Under the pieces are notes generated by a model. The model was not told where the DNA came from. It did no database searches and saw only the letters and a program-made list of their open reading frames with translations. Source: Phalacrocorax aristotelis (Eukaryota; Chordata; Aves; Suliformes; Phalacrocoracidae). Taken from it: DNA of 64,000 nucleotides. Below, one piece after another: positions 25,201 to 39,504 of the stretch. Each line of letters starts with the position of its first letter. The first letter of the stretch is position 1. A program made the translations under genes and the position numbers. Location: assembly GCF_949628215.1 (NCBI RefSeq), contig NC_134276.1:68612233-68676232 (forward strand). Reading direction: 5' to 3'.

Positions 25201-27343
25201 ATCATGTGTGTGTAACAGTGAAGCAGTGTGTGTATAAATATTTATATTTTATATAGATTAACTTATTAAATATTTATATTAAAAATTGACTGTGTAAATT
25301 TATGGAATGTAAAAGTAATTTTATGTAAAATAAATGTAAATGTGTATTTTATATATTTATTAAATATTTGTTTATATTTATATGTGTATATATACACACA
25401 TAAATTTTTTCGTGTGTGTATATGTATACACATATACCTTCACTTCTATTTTGCTACTGTCTTTATTATGACAAAAAAAACCCTTATAACAGAAACTAAG
25501 GAAAAACCAAATTGGATCTAAGCACTACTAGAATGAAGAATCACTAACAGTGTAGAGAGAATGGCTGATACAGATAACAAGGAAGGCCATCATTAGAAAT
25601 AAGAGTTCAAGTACAGACCAAGGACAAAGGCGGTTACAGTTATCTCCCTCTGTATCACATGGGCTAGAGGTTTTTGGAGGTTTTTTTGAGCTGGCATGTT
25701 GCTTATTAGAAAACTTATTAGAAAATAACATGCCCATTAAACATAAATACAGTATTTAAAGAAACATAACAAAAAAAGCTATGAAGTTGAAGTTTCAGAT
25801 TTTCTTAGTACACAAAACTTTTGTCAACATTTACATTCTTAATAATTAATCACTGCAAATAGCAAAATACTGTCACTGCAAGCAGTAAGCTTGCTTACGC
25901 AGTATAATTAAGTACAACAAATTGTATGTACTGTTTAGAAAATGATAGCACATGTCTCTCCATACTACAGTAAGGTCAGATGAATCTACATATGACTTTC
26001 ACTCTCCTTAAAGCTAATATGCACAGAGGCAGAATCATGTATCATGTAAGATGATACATTCAGTTTCGCTGTTCTGGTAACAGAAACCACAAGCAGCTTG
26101 TGTAGAGGGCTTGACCCATTTGAATTAGAAGGAGGAAAATGCTTACTAAAAAACCCTGAACTTTTCATTGGCTAGGTGCATCTGACCTGTGAGCCAGTAC
26201 ACGTACAAGCACAACACAGAATCCTGCAAGGATTCTCACGTTTTTCTTCCACCATTCTGAAAACATGGTATGCATCCATACTTTACTGACATGTTGTTTT
26301 TTAAAATTTCAAGACTAATTTATCTACATCAAGGTGCTTCCAAGCCACAGTTTAGCATGTTCTGTGTATTTTAATTGCTATCTACCCCTTACTTTTGTAA
26401 TAGCTAAACATATTCTTAGAAAGCTTAACTGCTGTATAAATGCATTATATAAGTCTTTGATGCGAACTGTCATTACTGCAAGGACCATTGTGAAGTGGTT
26501 TTCTGAGCAGTGTGCAACTTCTAGGCATCGCCGCCTCTAACCATATGAAGTCACATCAAAACACATATTTGATTTGTGACGGCTTCGGCAAACAGAGGCG
26601 TAGTCAGAAGGCGCGCAGCTCAGAAACCACCAGGAGAGTTAATCGCACGGGTGAATTTTAAACTCTTCAACGTTGCCTTTGGATTTTCCTTGGTGGTTAC
26701 GAAAGCGACATCAGATACATATTATACTTCAGTGATTTTGTTTGCTTGTGCTGGTGGGTGTTTCATAGTTGGCGTACTGTTAACACATTGGTTCAGCTCA
26801 GTAGGAAAGGAATGCTTGTTCACTCGTGGGTACTTTTAAAGAGTAACCACTCAACACGTCAGTGAACGTGCAGAGGTACGTCACCTGAATGCTTCTCCCC
26901 CTCAGCCAGCACCGGCGGACCTCCCCCAGCCCGCGCAAAGAGGATGACGTCCCCCCACCTTCTACCAGGAGGCACTGAGCAACCCCCGAACCGCAGGGCA
27001 GGGCCGGGGCGCCCCCCCTCGGCCCCGGATCGTCCCCCCTCGCAGCTGCCGCCCGAGGGGGCTGCACCACCCCCGCCCGCCCCGCTGGCCCCGGAGAGCA
27101 GCCGGCGGCGGGCCCTGAGGCGAGGGGCGCCGCCCGACAGTCGCGGCCGCCCCGCTGGCTGACGGTCCCCCGCCAACGGCGGCGCGCGGAGGGGGCTGCG
27201 CACGAGAGGGGAGGGAGTGGGGGAGGGGGTGGGGGGGGGGGTGGCGCGCATCTCCCCCCGTCCCGCGTGCTGCAGCCCAAGGTCACGCGCCCCCTCCTCC
27301 CTCCCACGGTTCTCCTGTTCCTCGGCCGCGCCGTTACCTCCAT
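1076..27343 (-). CDS. GCC2: GCC2 (GCC185 golgin), 22 of about 23 exons, 3' end outside window
   Basis: GCC2 is a long coiled-coil golgin of the trans-Golgi network. In mammals it tethers endosome-derived vesicles and binds small GTPases (Rab6, Arl1) near its C-terminus. Twenty-two exons with splice sites join without a stop into 5,011 coding bases (1,670 codons plus one base). Visible parts: a short N-terminus ending in GSGKSK; a first coiled coil from residue 24; a huge central coiled coil in exon 6 (residues 110-939); more coiled coil in exons 7-19; a Ser/Thr/Glu-rich linker (about 1493-1556); and a C-terminal GRIP domain (about 1614-1670) with the conserved Tyr at about 1627 in [12 protein letters not shown]. 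Human GCC2 is 1,684 residues, so only about 20-25 C-terminal residues are missing here. The start is the ATG at 27341-27343, in good Kozak context inside a CpG island. Identity rests on exon-by-exon similarity to remembered human GCC2 and is very secure. Confidence 0.96.
2093..2232 (-). CDS. GCC2: GCC2 exon 21
   Basis: 140 bp, residues 1557-1603, including [20 protein letters not shown]. This is the coiled coil leading into the GRIP domain, the region that binds Rab6 in mammals. The acceptor is TTGCAG and the donor GTTAGC. Confidence 0.95.
3044..3238 (-). CDS. GCC2: GCC2 exon 20, Ser/Thr/Glu-rich linker
   Basis: 195 bp, residues 1493-1556. It holds [20 protein letters not shown] then [20 protein letters not shown], an acidic, Ser/Thr-rich, probably disordered linker between coiled coil and GRIP region. 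The acceptor is TTTCAG and the donor GTAGGT. Confidence 0.95.
3988..4060 (-). mobile_element. CR1 3'-end fragment in GCC2 intron 19
   Basis: Contains the CR1-type phrases ccagttggaaggga, ccatctagcccaactgcctg. Old and diverged, in antisense of the plus strand, so same orientation as GCC2. Confidence 0.55.
4131..4348 (-). CDS. GCC2: GCC2 exon 19
   Basis: 218 bp, residues 1420-1491, with [20 protein letters not shown] then [13 protein letters not shown]. This is the last exon of dense coiled coil before the linker. The acceptor is TTTCAG and the donor GTAACT. Confidence 0.95.
4602..4660. repeat. Tandem duplication plus (CTAAT)4
   Basis: Two near-identical copies of ctttggaa(a)gtattagaga (19 and 18 bp), followed directly by four copies of CTAAT, in GCC2 intron 18. 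Confidence 0.85.
5653..5829 (-). CDS. GCC2: GCC2 exon 18
   Basis: 177 bp. Residues 1361-1418 include [20 protein letters not shown], nearly invariant in GCC2. The acceptor is ATGCAG. The donor GTATGA is weak by consensus but is fixed by the reading frame into exon 19. Confidence 0.94.
6670..6783. repeat. A/C-rich low-complexity tract, GCC2 intron 17
   Basis: About 110 bases almost devoid of T and G on the plus strand, running from A-rich through CA repeats to C-rich and A-rich blocks. No transposon body was recognised next to it. Confidence 0.8.
7484..7542. repeat. T/G-rich low-complexity tract, GCC2 intron 17
   Basis: Repeats of ttgttgtttgggtttg, ending in a T run of about 17. It is compositionally the complement of the A/C tract 0.7 kb away. 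Confidence 0.8.
7555..7594. repeat. 20-bp tandem duplication
   Basis: Two adjacent 20-bp copies of ggaagcaaactgcctccctt, the second with two changes. Confidence 0.85.
7726..7847 (-). CDS. GCC2: GCC2 exon 17
   Basis: 122 bp, residues 1320-1359 plus two bases of an Arg codon, with [20 protein letters not shown]. The acceptor is TGATAG and the donor GTAAAA. Confidence 0.95.
9861..9998 (-). CDS. GCC2: GCC2 exon 16
   Basis: 138 bp, phase 0 to 0, residues 1274-1319, with [20 protein letters not shown] and ECRAAQ. The acceptor is TTTCAG and the donor GTACTG. Confidence 0.95.
10673..10750 (-). CDS. GCC2: GCC2 exon 15, GC splice donor
   Basis: 78 bp, phase 0 to 0, residues 1248-1273, including [20 protein letters not shown]. 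The acceptor is ATGCAG. The donor reads AAG then GCAAGA, so this intron is of the GC-AG class. The frame and similarity on both sides fix the junction here. Confidence 0.93.
10878..10978 (-). CDS. GCC2: GCC2 exon 14
   Basis: 101 bp. It completes the split Lys codon and encodes [20 protein letters not shown] then [13 protein letters not shown]. The acceptor is CATTAG and the donor GTAAGT. Confidence 0.94.
11530..11692 (-). CDS. GCC2: GCC2 exon 13
   Basis: 163 bp, residues 1160-1213, with [19 protein letters not shown] and [13 protein letters not shown]. It ends in phase 1 before donor GTGAGT. The acceptor is TTGCAG. Confidence 0.95.
12262..12366 (-). CDS. GCC2: GCC2 exon 12
   Basis: 105 bp, phase 0 to 0, residues 1125-1159, containing [16 protein letters not shown], close to mammalian GCC2. 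The acceptor is TTTCAG and the donor GTAGAG. Confidence 0.95.
12681..12845 (-). CDS. GCC2: GCC2 exon 11
   Basis: 165 bp, phase 0 to 0, residues 1070-1124, with [20 protein letters not shown]. The acceptor is TTTCAG and the donor GTAGTA. Confidence 0.95.
14237..14356 (-). CDS. GCC2: GCC2 exon 10
   Basis: 120 bp, phase 0 to 0, residues 1030-1069, beginning [20 protein letters not shown]. The acceptor is CATTAAG and the donor GTCAGT. The intron upstream of it carries a CR1 cluster. Confidence 0.95.
14558..14812 (-). mobile_element. CR1 fragment, 3' UTR type, GCC2 intron 9
   Basis: Typical CR1 3' region read in reverse: ttatgttggaagatacctca, then accaggctgctgagagctct and gtgggcaacctgttccaaag, ending at ctactgcctctca. 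Truncated, with a second CR1 abutting it on the right. Confidence 0.85.
14813..15560 (-). mobile_element. CR1 LINE with decayed reverse-transcriptase C-terminus
   Basis: The 3' end lies on the left (tagaaccatttaggttggaa), so the element is on the minus strand. Minus-strand translation of 14891-15235 gives the CR1 ORF2 C-terminus: [20 protein letters not shown], then [18 protein letters not shown] and [16 protein letters not shown]. 15238-15558 gives an upstream piece ([20 protein letters not shown]) interrupted by frame changes. The protein remnant is not functional: it is 5'-truncated, with no catalytic RT motifs in the window. Confidence 0.92.
15561..16015 (-). mobile_element. CR1 internal region, continuing cluster
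   Basis: Resembles the internal part of avian CR1 in the same orientation: aggtcactggtaaacaggac, agccttcctaaagtcaagat, gtgacatccactgttctcct. It may be the 5' continuation of the neighbouring copy. An internal T-rich run at about 15720-15740 breaks the match. Confidence 0.7.
16382..16480 (-). CDS. GCC2: GCC2 exon 9
   Basis: 99 bp, phase 0 to 0, residues 997-1029, with [20 protein letters not shown]. The acceptor is GATAAG (non-CAG) and the donor GTAAGA. It is separated from exon 8 by an intron of only 80 bp. Confidence 0.95.
16561..16661 (-). CDS. GCC2: GCC2 exon 8
   Basis: 101 bp, residues 963-996. It includes [20 protein letters not shown], a strongly conserved golgin segment. The acceptor is TTTTAG and the donor GTACCC. 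Confidence 0.95.
17345..17414 (-). CDS. GCC2: GCC2 exon 7
   Basis: 70 bp, 23 residues plus one base: [15 protein letters not shown] then VAELQEKI. This part is poorly conserved apart from ELQEKI, but the frame and splice sites (ATACAG, GTATAT) fit. Confidence 0.85.
17757..17830 (-). mobile_element. Possible CR1 tail fragment, GCC2 intron 6
   Basis: Weak match to a reversed CR1 terminus: agtcatagaaagttagaagt, then ttagtccatctag. Short and diverged. Confidence 0.35.
18107..20596 (-). CDS. GCC2: GCC2 exon 6, giant coiled-coil exon
   Basis: 2,490 bp, phase 0 to 0, 830 uninterrupted codons (residues 110-939), half of the whole protein. The translation is Glu/Lys/Gln/Leu heptad repeat throughout, with very few prolines or glycines. 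It holds the blocks [13 protein letters not shown] and [15 protein letters not shown], nearly identical to remembered mammalian GCC2. The acceptor is GTTTAG, before GCTGCAGTGGCT, so the first residues are AAVAK. The donor is AAAG followed by GTTATA. Central golgin coiled coils act as long flexible rods holding the GRIP domain at the membrane and the N-terminus in the cytosol. Confidence 0.97.
21364..21468 (-). CDS. GCC2: GCC2 exon 5
   Basis: 105 bp, phase 0 to 0, 35 residues (75-109). It begins [15 protein letters not shown], a continuous coiled coil. The acceptor is AATTAG and the donor GTACTG. Confidence 0.94.
22278..22345 (-). CDS. GCC2: GCC2 exon 4
   Basis: 68 bp. It encodes [12 protein letters not shown] then an Ala/Gly-rich turn and DDIIQ (residues 52-74). 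The acceptor CTTAAG is not the usual CAG; the donor is GTAGGA. Confidence 0.93.
22957..23056. repeat. (AATA)n/(AAT)n low-complexity tract, GCC2 intron 3
   Basis: About 100 bases of AATAAT and AATA repeats on both sides of a short A run. The phrase agttaaca plus an ataataata run appears at both ends, suggesting local duplication. Confidence 0.85.
23487..23571 (-). CDS. GCC2: GCC2 exon 3
   Basis: 85 bp. It encodes residues 24-51, starting [16 protein letters not shown], the most conserved N-terminal stretch of the family. The acceptor is TTACAG, the donor GTACCT, ending in phase 1. Confidence 0.95.
24227..24289 (-). CDS. GCC2: GCC2 exon 2
   Basis: 63 bp, phase 0 to 0. It encodes residues 3-23 (VQDAG...GSGKSK), matching the mammalian N-terminal TPGTGKSK motif. 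The acceptor is TTGCAG and the donor GTAATC. Confidence 0.92.
24769..24978. repeat. Diverged direct repeats flanking a T23-A9 tract, GCC2 intron 1
   Basis: A segment of about 77 bp at 24769-24845 is repeated, with roughly a quarter of bases changed, at 24901-24978. Shared blocks include cactaaaa, ctggcct and gctctgtt in order. Between the copies lies a run of 23 T followed by 9 A (24868-24899). The family was not recognised. Confidence 0.75.
25200..25438. repeat. AT-rich and (TA/TG)n tract, GCC2 intron 1
   Basis: About 240 bases of tatttata-type sequence, ending in alternating purine-pyrimidine runs that are close to palindromic, such as tatgtgtatatatacaca and gtatatgtatacacatatac. Confidence 0.85.
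27207..27242 (+). repeat. G-rich tract, potential G-quadruplex
   Basis: A nearly pure guanine run on the plus strand with many GGG or longer runs, about 100 bases inside GCC2 intron 1. G is on the transcribed (template) strand for GCC2. Confidence 0.75.
27338..27343 (-). CDS. GCC2: GCC2 coding exon 1 (start codon)
   Basis: The coding part of exon 1 is only ATG GAG, followed by donor GTAACG. It lies in the CpG island and joins in frame to exon 2. The ATG context is GCCATGG. The 5' end of the exon is unknown. Confidence 0.85.
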
Positions 27344-27439
27344 GGCGGGGCCGGCTGACCACAGGGACGGGGAGATCGCGGCGCCGCAGCCCCTGTCAGA
27401 GCCGCTACATCCTCCCCGACCCGCTTCCGCCTCCGTCAT

Positions 27440-30400
27440 CCCCGCACGCCCGTAACGCAGCGCCTCCCCGCCCACGAGCCGGGTTAGGCAACGTCCGTCA
27501 CATGAGCCCCGCCCCCGCCCCCGCCCCCGCCGGGGCCCGGCCCCGCCCCTTGGGGGGAGGAGGAGGAGGAGGGGGAGGCGAAGGCAGGAGGGCGGGCTGG
27601 GACGTGGCATGGCCCTTCTGGGCAAAGCTGGGGTGGGTGCGGCCGCGGCAGGGCTGCGCCCCGCCATTTCCTATTCCTGAGGGGCTCCCGAGGGGCCCGC
27701 GCTGCTGCGGGGCACCTGGCGGTGCGGGGAGCCTGTTATTAGGCAAGTCTGTCCCTCGCTGTCGCCATAAGGAGGGTGTGAGGTGAACAGCTGTGCGCTC
27801 AGGCAGGCACTTGAGGGTTTAGCGTCCTGCTTTTGATATCTCGGTGGAAGCACAGAGTGATTAAGTTATTTATCAAAAGCCGGATATGAGGGGCTGTACC
27901 AGAGCAAGTAGCAGAAGCCAGGTATTACGGCTTGTAGTTCTGGTTTTTTTCTTTAATTAAGAGCTGCTTTTATGGCCATCTGGGTAGGTGTTTGAGGGGA
28001 GCGATACCTACTTCAAAGTGCACACATTTTTTATTGTAATCATGCATGCATTTTGATAGCGCCTGAATTATTTTTGACATTTTGTGATAAGTAATTGATT
28101 TTTAATGAGAAGTTGCCTGGGAGAAACAATTTAGGCATCTTATTCTATTTATGGTTCACCGGATAAATATTGAATATCACTGAATTAATTATGATGTCTT
28201 GAGACAATAAGTATTATTTTAGTAAAAAAAAAAAAAAAGAGTCATGTTAGTAAAAATGCTGTTCTCGGAAGAGTAATTCGCATTTTTCCAAGTCTGCTTA
28301 TTGTCACTCTTCTTTTAAAATTCAAATGACAAAAAATGACAAAAAGCAGAAAGATTCTTCACATAACGTCAGAAATTATTTCCTTTGTCTTTTTATCCCC
28401 CCCAATCCATTCACTGGACATTACATATATTTATTGTATGTTGTAAGAGATGCAGGTACACAACTGGAGCAGGAGCATGTGGTTGTCACAGAGGTTGCTG
28501 GCAAGGAACAAGTCTCCCTAACCAAACCAAGACGAGCTGTTTTTCCATTACTTCTATTCTTATAGAAGTATTCTTTTAGAAGCCCCACAGGGCACTGAAC
28601 AGATTAAATCTTTCTTTCCCCATCCACTTTGGGAGACTCTGGACGGGGTGCCTACGCCTGCATTGACGTGATCTAACATGGGGGTTGCACACAACTTCAA
28701 GAAAAACCTTTCTAGATACGGTCCTTCCAAAACCATCCTGCGGCAAAAGCTTTTGACTCTATGCCATACTGCACTGCTTTGTCCTTCCAGGTCAGTCTCC
28801 GACTGAAGCTGGATGTCTGGAGAGAATGCTGTAGGAAAGCTTACTTTCTTTTGTCTTTTTGAAAACCCCAGAGAAAACAATGTTTCATGTAAATTTGTTC
28901 TTTACTCCTGTCCCCAGAAAATATATCTTTTGATTCAACTCTTGGGTCATCTCATGACTTAGCCTATGAGGAAATTGATTTTGGAGATCGTCCAAGGCAG
29001 ATACACAAAGGGTTTTCAGATGTGTTTGTACTGAAGACAATGAACTACCGGCTCGCTCGTCACAAGCTCTGTGAAATTCATTGTGACTAGGGAGCACTCA
29101 GCCCCTGACATAGCTCCCTGCTCCTGTGAGATACGTATTTGACGGAGCCAATTGACAGGCCAATTTTCCCCTCCTGCCCCCCTCCATTTTATGCAACAGA
29201 ATTTAGGTATATTTTACAACTGAGGTTGTCTTGACGCTCTTTTATTCTGGTCTTGAATTGGAACAGCAATTGCAAACCGTCCTGGTTAGGGAATGGTAGA
29301 AGAATTTTAAAAGTTTCTAGAATAACTAAAAGAAAAATATTGAGGGTTTTGAGTGTTGGTTGTTTCAACTTGTTACAATAAAGTACAAGTTGCTCCGTAT
29401 TTTGTGGGAAAAAAATGTCAATTAGTACCTGCAATAGTCTTACATAATTTTCTTAAAGAATTTACAGATTGTATGTCTTACCCATCCAGAAGGAGCCATT
29501 AAGTTGATACATATTGCATGCAGCTAATTTGAGACAAGATAAGTGAGAAAAACAAGAATAATTTATATGCTACATATGTATTCTATGATTTTACTATCTT
29601 TGTAAAAGATAATTAGTCTTTTAAAATAGCGTTCTTTATGTAAAATAGGTTTGCCAAGATATTCATGGGATGTGCTGGGACAGAGTGTAACAAACTTTAA
29701 ATCCTGCTTTTGTTGATAAGCGAAGTCCCACAGGGCTATGACTAGCTCTTACATCAAGGCAGGGTACAAATGCTTGTTCACTGTCGTTGCAATTATTAGA
29801 CCTGCAAGAATTTTCTGAAGAGCGCAGAATGAGAAAATTACTGTAATTTTGCAACTGCGGAATTTGTTTCCAGTGTACAAGAGCTGATGCTTTAAATACT
29901 TGCCACTGTAGAATCTGCCTTTCCAACAGGTTCTGAAGATCACAAACTCCCTTGCTAGCGAACCAGGCCGGGCTGGTCAGCATTCTTGCTTTGAGCTAGT
30001 TTTATGGCTCTTCTACATGCCAAATTAGTATAAAGCAAGGCACGGTATGAATTTACAGTATGTTAACTATTTTTCTTTGGAAAGTGAAAGTATTCTCCCT
30101 GCCCCATCCAAATGAGCCATAATTCTTTGACTGACTATGGTTATTTTGTTGAGTTGTGTTCGGGTCCAGTAGGATCCGACTGGAGTGGATGGTAGAGGCT
30201 ACAGATACAGTGAAGAAGTTAGGGAAGTGCAAAAGGGGAGGCTAATCTGAATGTTTATATAAGTAAATAAGATGCAAGGCCAGTACCATCTTTTGTATCT
30301 ATCTCAAAACTACTTTGTGTGTGAAGGATTTGGTTAGGTATTAAAAAAAGAAATTGTATATTTAGTTAATTCTGGTCTTAAATTGCAAAAGGAAACTGAA

Positions 30401-33300
30401 TGGTGAGTAGTTTGGTTTTCTATCACTTGTCTGCAAAGCCCACCACGCCTGTTGAAAGATAAGCCTGAAACTGAAACAAGGAAATTAACATTTTGTTTGA
30501 GCACTTAGAGTTGAGTCTGGCTGTAAAAGGCTGTTCCATTGTTAACAGAACATGAAAGCCCTTTTAACTGCACACAGATAGTAACAAATATAGATGAGTG
30601 AGGGTTATTGGTACAATAAAAAGTTACTGTGAATCAAGAGGCCCGATTTTGACAAAAACCAAAAATCAGTTATCTTTGTTTTTAGGTGCCTAAGCTAAGA
30701 CTGTACCTATACCTCTGTTGTCTGTACCAGAGAGTGTACCCAGTGTGGCTTGCTTTTGACATAATTCCTCTGCCTCCACGGTCATTTAGATGGCTACAAT
30801 TCAACTGTGAGCCTTCGCACAGTCCTAAAGGCAGTCTGAGCTCATGCTGCTGATAAATGCCAGCTGCCCTTGCAGCAGGCTATGCTGAAACCCTTTTGCA
30901 AAATAATCCATGAGTAATTTGCCTCTTCAACATTAACCGTGGGACACTGCTGCATGACAACATTCCTGGTCCACCTACACAGTGCCTAAGCCTGTGCTTG
31001 GTCTGGAGGGCAGGCAGAGCCTTGTTATCCAGCCGAAGCCCATGGCTTTAGGTCTGGCAGCACAGTTTGGTTGCATCCTATGAGTATGAAGTGCTTAACT
31101 TTCTCTTTCAGTGTGCCCCTAGGCTCACCTACAGCCAACACTGAGACAGAGCTTGCATCACTCATTGAGGACGTGAGGGCAATGGAAGCTTCAGTCTAGG
31201 CTGAAAATATAATGTTAATGCACTTCTGCAAAATTCCAGAATTAATAATTAACCTTGTTGTAAAGATAAGGCTCTCCGTGAACATGTTGGCATAAATCAT
31301 TGTAAAAAATATATAGGCTACCCATATCCCGTATGGATAGGACAAATTAAATAAAACCTACTCCTGTCTGCAGTCTGTTTCCCAAATGGAGAAACAGTGA
31401 CTTTCAATCCAAGCATGGAGCAGATAATCTACAGTAAAATTAGTGGAAAGGAAAGCAGTGTCCATCTGTCTTTGAATGCTAGCTAAGAAGATAAACAGCT
31501 TCTTCTCTGTCTCTTTAATTTTTTGAAGCTTGGTGCTTCTTCCATTCTGTTTCATAAATGGTTGCATTCCATGTGAAAGTAAAATGTCTGCCCTAGTTGC
31601 TATCGACAGTCAAGCTAAAGGATGATTGGGCACATCTCTACCAACATACTGTTGTAATACAGACCAAAGCACGGTAGCCTCCAGGCCCACTGGGGGATGT
31701 ACACAGCCTATTAACCCCTTTCTCAAATTTTCCTGGTAACTACAGATCCAGTCATTTCCACTGGTAACAATTCACTGCTCCCTGTAGTTTTTTGCTGGTA
31801 TAATTAATAACATTTTGCAAGTTATGATTGAGGTGGCTTGAGAGGGCATAAAAAGCAGAAACATCTCACTTTTCTATCCCGCTGCCACCTATATTTTGTC
31901 ATAAAGGTTAACATTTCTGTCTGTGAATATATGTAAGGATAATATCAATAGGATAAGAAAAGCCAGTTTTTAGGTAAGTACACATCCAGTGTTTGTTTCT
32001 CCCTTTTTTTTTTCTAGGACTGCACTCTGACCTGTGTTACTTTTTATCTGTTTCTCAGAGCAGCTGAACTCCAGCCGGGTGAAGAGTTGCCTAAGGAAGT
32101 GAGAGCAAAGGTGACTTTCCCAATACGATACGAGCCCCTTATTATATGGTGCCTCTGTCCTTGCAGTGGCTGTGCAGCTCCCTTGCAGACCAGGCTTCAG
32201 CCATGTCAGCATTTTGTACTTCTGATAGATTCAGAGGTTTCAAAGGAGGAACAAACAGGTCATCTGTGCGACCTTTTGTACAGCACCACTCATAAAATGT
32301 CACTAAGCTACGGAGTTAAGCATGTTTTCCATTTACTGATGGCTCTTATGACACTGAATGAGGATTAGATTGACAAACTGATCTGACTCATGTGGTTTCA
32401 TGGAGCGATCCAAGAGAATGGAAATATGTCAAAGAGGAGGCAACGCCTTCTCCTCATACTAGCAATACTAAGATAGCAAGTTAATCATAAGGAAAAAAAC
32501 AAGTAGCAGAAAGCTCCCCGGGCTGATATTTAGCCTTGCTGTGACGAACAGCAGCACCTCTGCCAGATGATATTTTTCTCAGGTAGTCAGTTTACTGAGA
32601 CATCCTTTATTTGTGGGCAGGAATCTCTGTAGACGTAAAGCCCTTCAGCTGCCTCTATTTACACTACTGTAGCAAATGCGTGTTTCTGGTTTCAGCGCTT
32701 CCTGCATTTTGGGGGGAAACTTGGTGGGCCAGGAACTGACAATGTAACTTCCACTTTTAACAGAAAGCTTTTCATTTGTTTTCAAACATGTTACAAGATA
32801 TTGCTGCCCTGTAGAGAACTGCGTTCATTTTAGATATATGGATTAAATTGGTAGCCTCAAATGGACTGTGCATGTTGACAGCTGCTCCTATTACTAAATC
32901 CTTGGAACTCTCCACAGGCCAAAGAGAAAATACCTCCAGCAAACATTTTCTGTGTTAAACTAGACTAAACTAGACTAAATGAAACTAAGACAGTATTTTC
33001 CTCCAGCTGCTGTCATCTATGTTGTTTTCCCTCTGCCATTCAGAGTACAAACCCAGTTAAGCAGGAACTCTTTGGCGCCAATTTTGGGTGCCAAGCTCAA
33101 TGGTGGCACTTTAAAACCAGAAGCTCTATGTAGCATTTTAGCAAGTTTTATCAAAGGAGGTAATGGATGTTCAGTGTTTTTGGAGACGTTGCTTTCATCT
33201 CAACAGAATTTATTATGTCCAGCTTAAAACGAGAGAAAAAGAAAATGATTCTACTCTGTGCACTTCTGTTGCTCTGTTTATACGTGACCACCTTGAAATG
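27440..33300. other. Intergenic region between GCC2 and SULT1C
   Basis: After the CpG island the sequence returns to ordinary AT-rich single-copy composition. I saw no coding exon with splice sites and family similarity on either strand, no CR1 body and no RNA gene. A 14-base A run lies at about 28224-28238. Confidence 0.6.
27507..27531 (-). promoter_or_regulatory. GC-box array (Sp1/KLF-type)
   Basis: Four consecutive runs of five or so cytosines separated by single G on the plus strand. Read on the minus (coding) strand these are overlapping GGGGCGGGG boxes, about 165 bases upstream of the GCC2 ATG. Confidence 0.7.
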
Positions 33301-33306
33301 TTTATT
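33301..33306 (-). terminator. Candidate polyadenylation signal of SULT1C
   Basis: AATAAA on the minus strand, about 420 bases after the SULT1C stop codon. A second AATAAA lies at 33209-33214. Choice between them is not possible from sequence. Confidence 0.35.
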
Positions 33307-33722
33307 GTTATTTTTTGATTAATGTTAGAACAAAATGTGAATAACATCATGCCCACACCTGTTGCACTGTTTTAACACCTTTTTTCCCCATTGGTTCCTG
33401 ATTTCTGTTAGAGGTTAATTTGAAAGTGCCAAAAATATCAACTGCAATTTTACAAAGGCAAAAACTCAAAGCAGGTCCGAAATATTTTGGTTAATGCTGA
33501 AAGTTACCATGGGAGGGATGAATAATTATCCAGCGGGATTATTTTCTTCAGGGAGACCGACATAAACTTCCCCATAATTTGAACACTCATAATAATGAAA
33601 AATCAGTGGTGTGCGAAAGAGATATTGAAATGTTAGGGACACAAGCATTTTCTGAAGGAAAAGCAAAATATATAAAATGGAAAAGGCTCCAGATCGTAAA
33701 TAATAATTCCCATTACTAGCAA

Positions 33723-39504
<5,782 letters not shown>

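Larger units (their letters stand above)
26880..27740 (-). promoter_or_regulatory. GCC2: CpG island / GCC2 promoter and 5' UTR
   Basis: A sharp island of very high G+C with many CpGs in otherwise AT-rich DNA, centred on the GCC2 start codon. Visible sites upstream of the ATG on the minus strand are a GC-box array (27507-27531), a GGGCGGGG box (about 27466-27474), an E-box GTCACATGA (27497-27505) and an ETS-like CGGAAG (about 27423-27429). No TATA box is apparent, as usual for housekeeping genes. The transcription start is not determinable from sequence alone. Confidence 0.85.

Noticed and set aside
26798-27667. A 289-codon open frame on the minus strand across the CpG island
   Set aside because: It runs through the GCC2 start codon and donor into intron 1 and is open only because the DNA is GC-rich. 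The translation is Pro/Ala/Arg/Gly low complexity without a domain. Only its ATG-GAG part is coding.
27217-27786. A 189-codon plus-strand open frame in the CpG island, possible divergent gene
   Set aside because: Composition-driven, Pro/Gly/Arg-rich, and antisense to the promoter. No splice structure or similarity supports a divergent protein gene, though a non-coding divergent transcript is possible.
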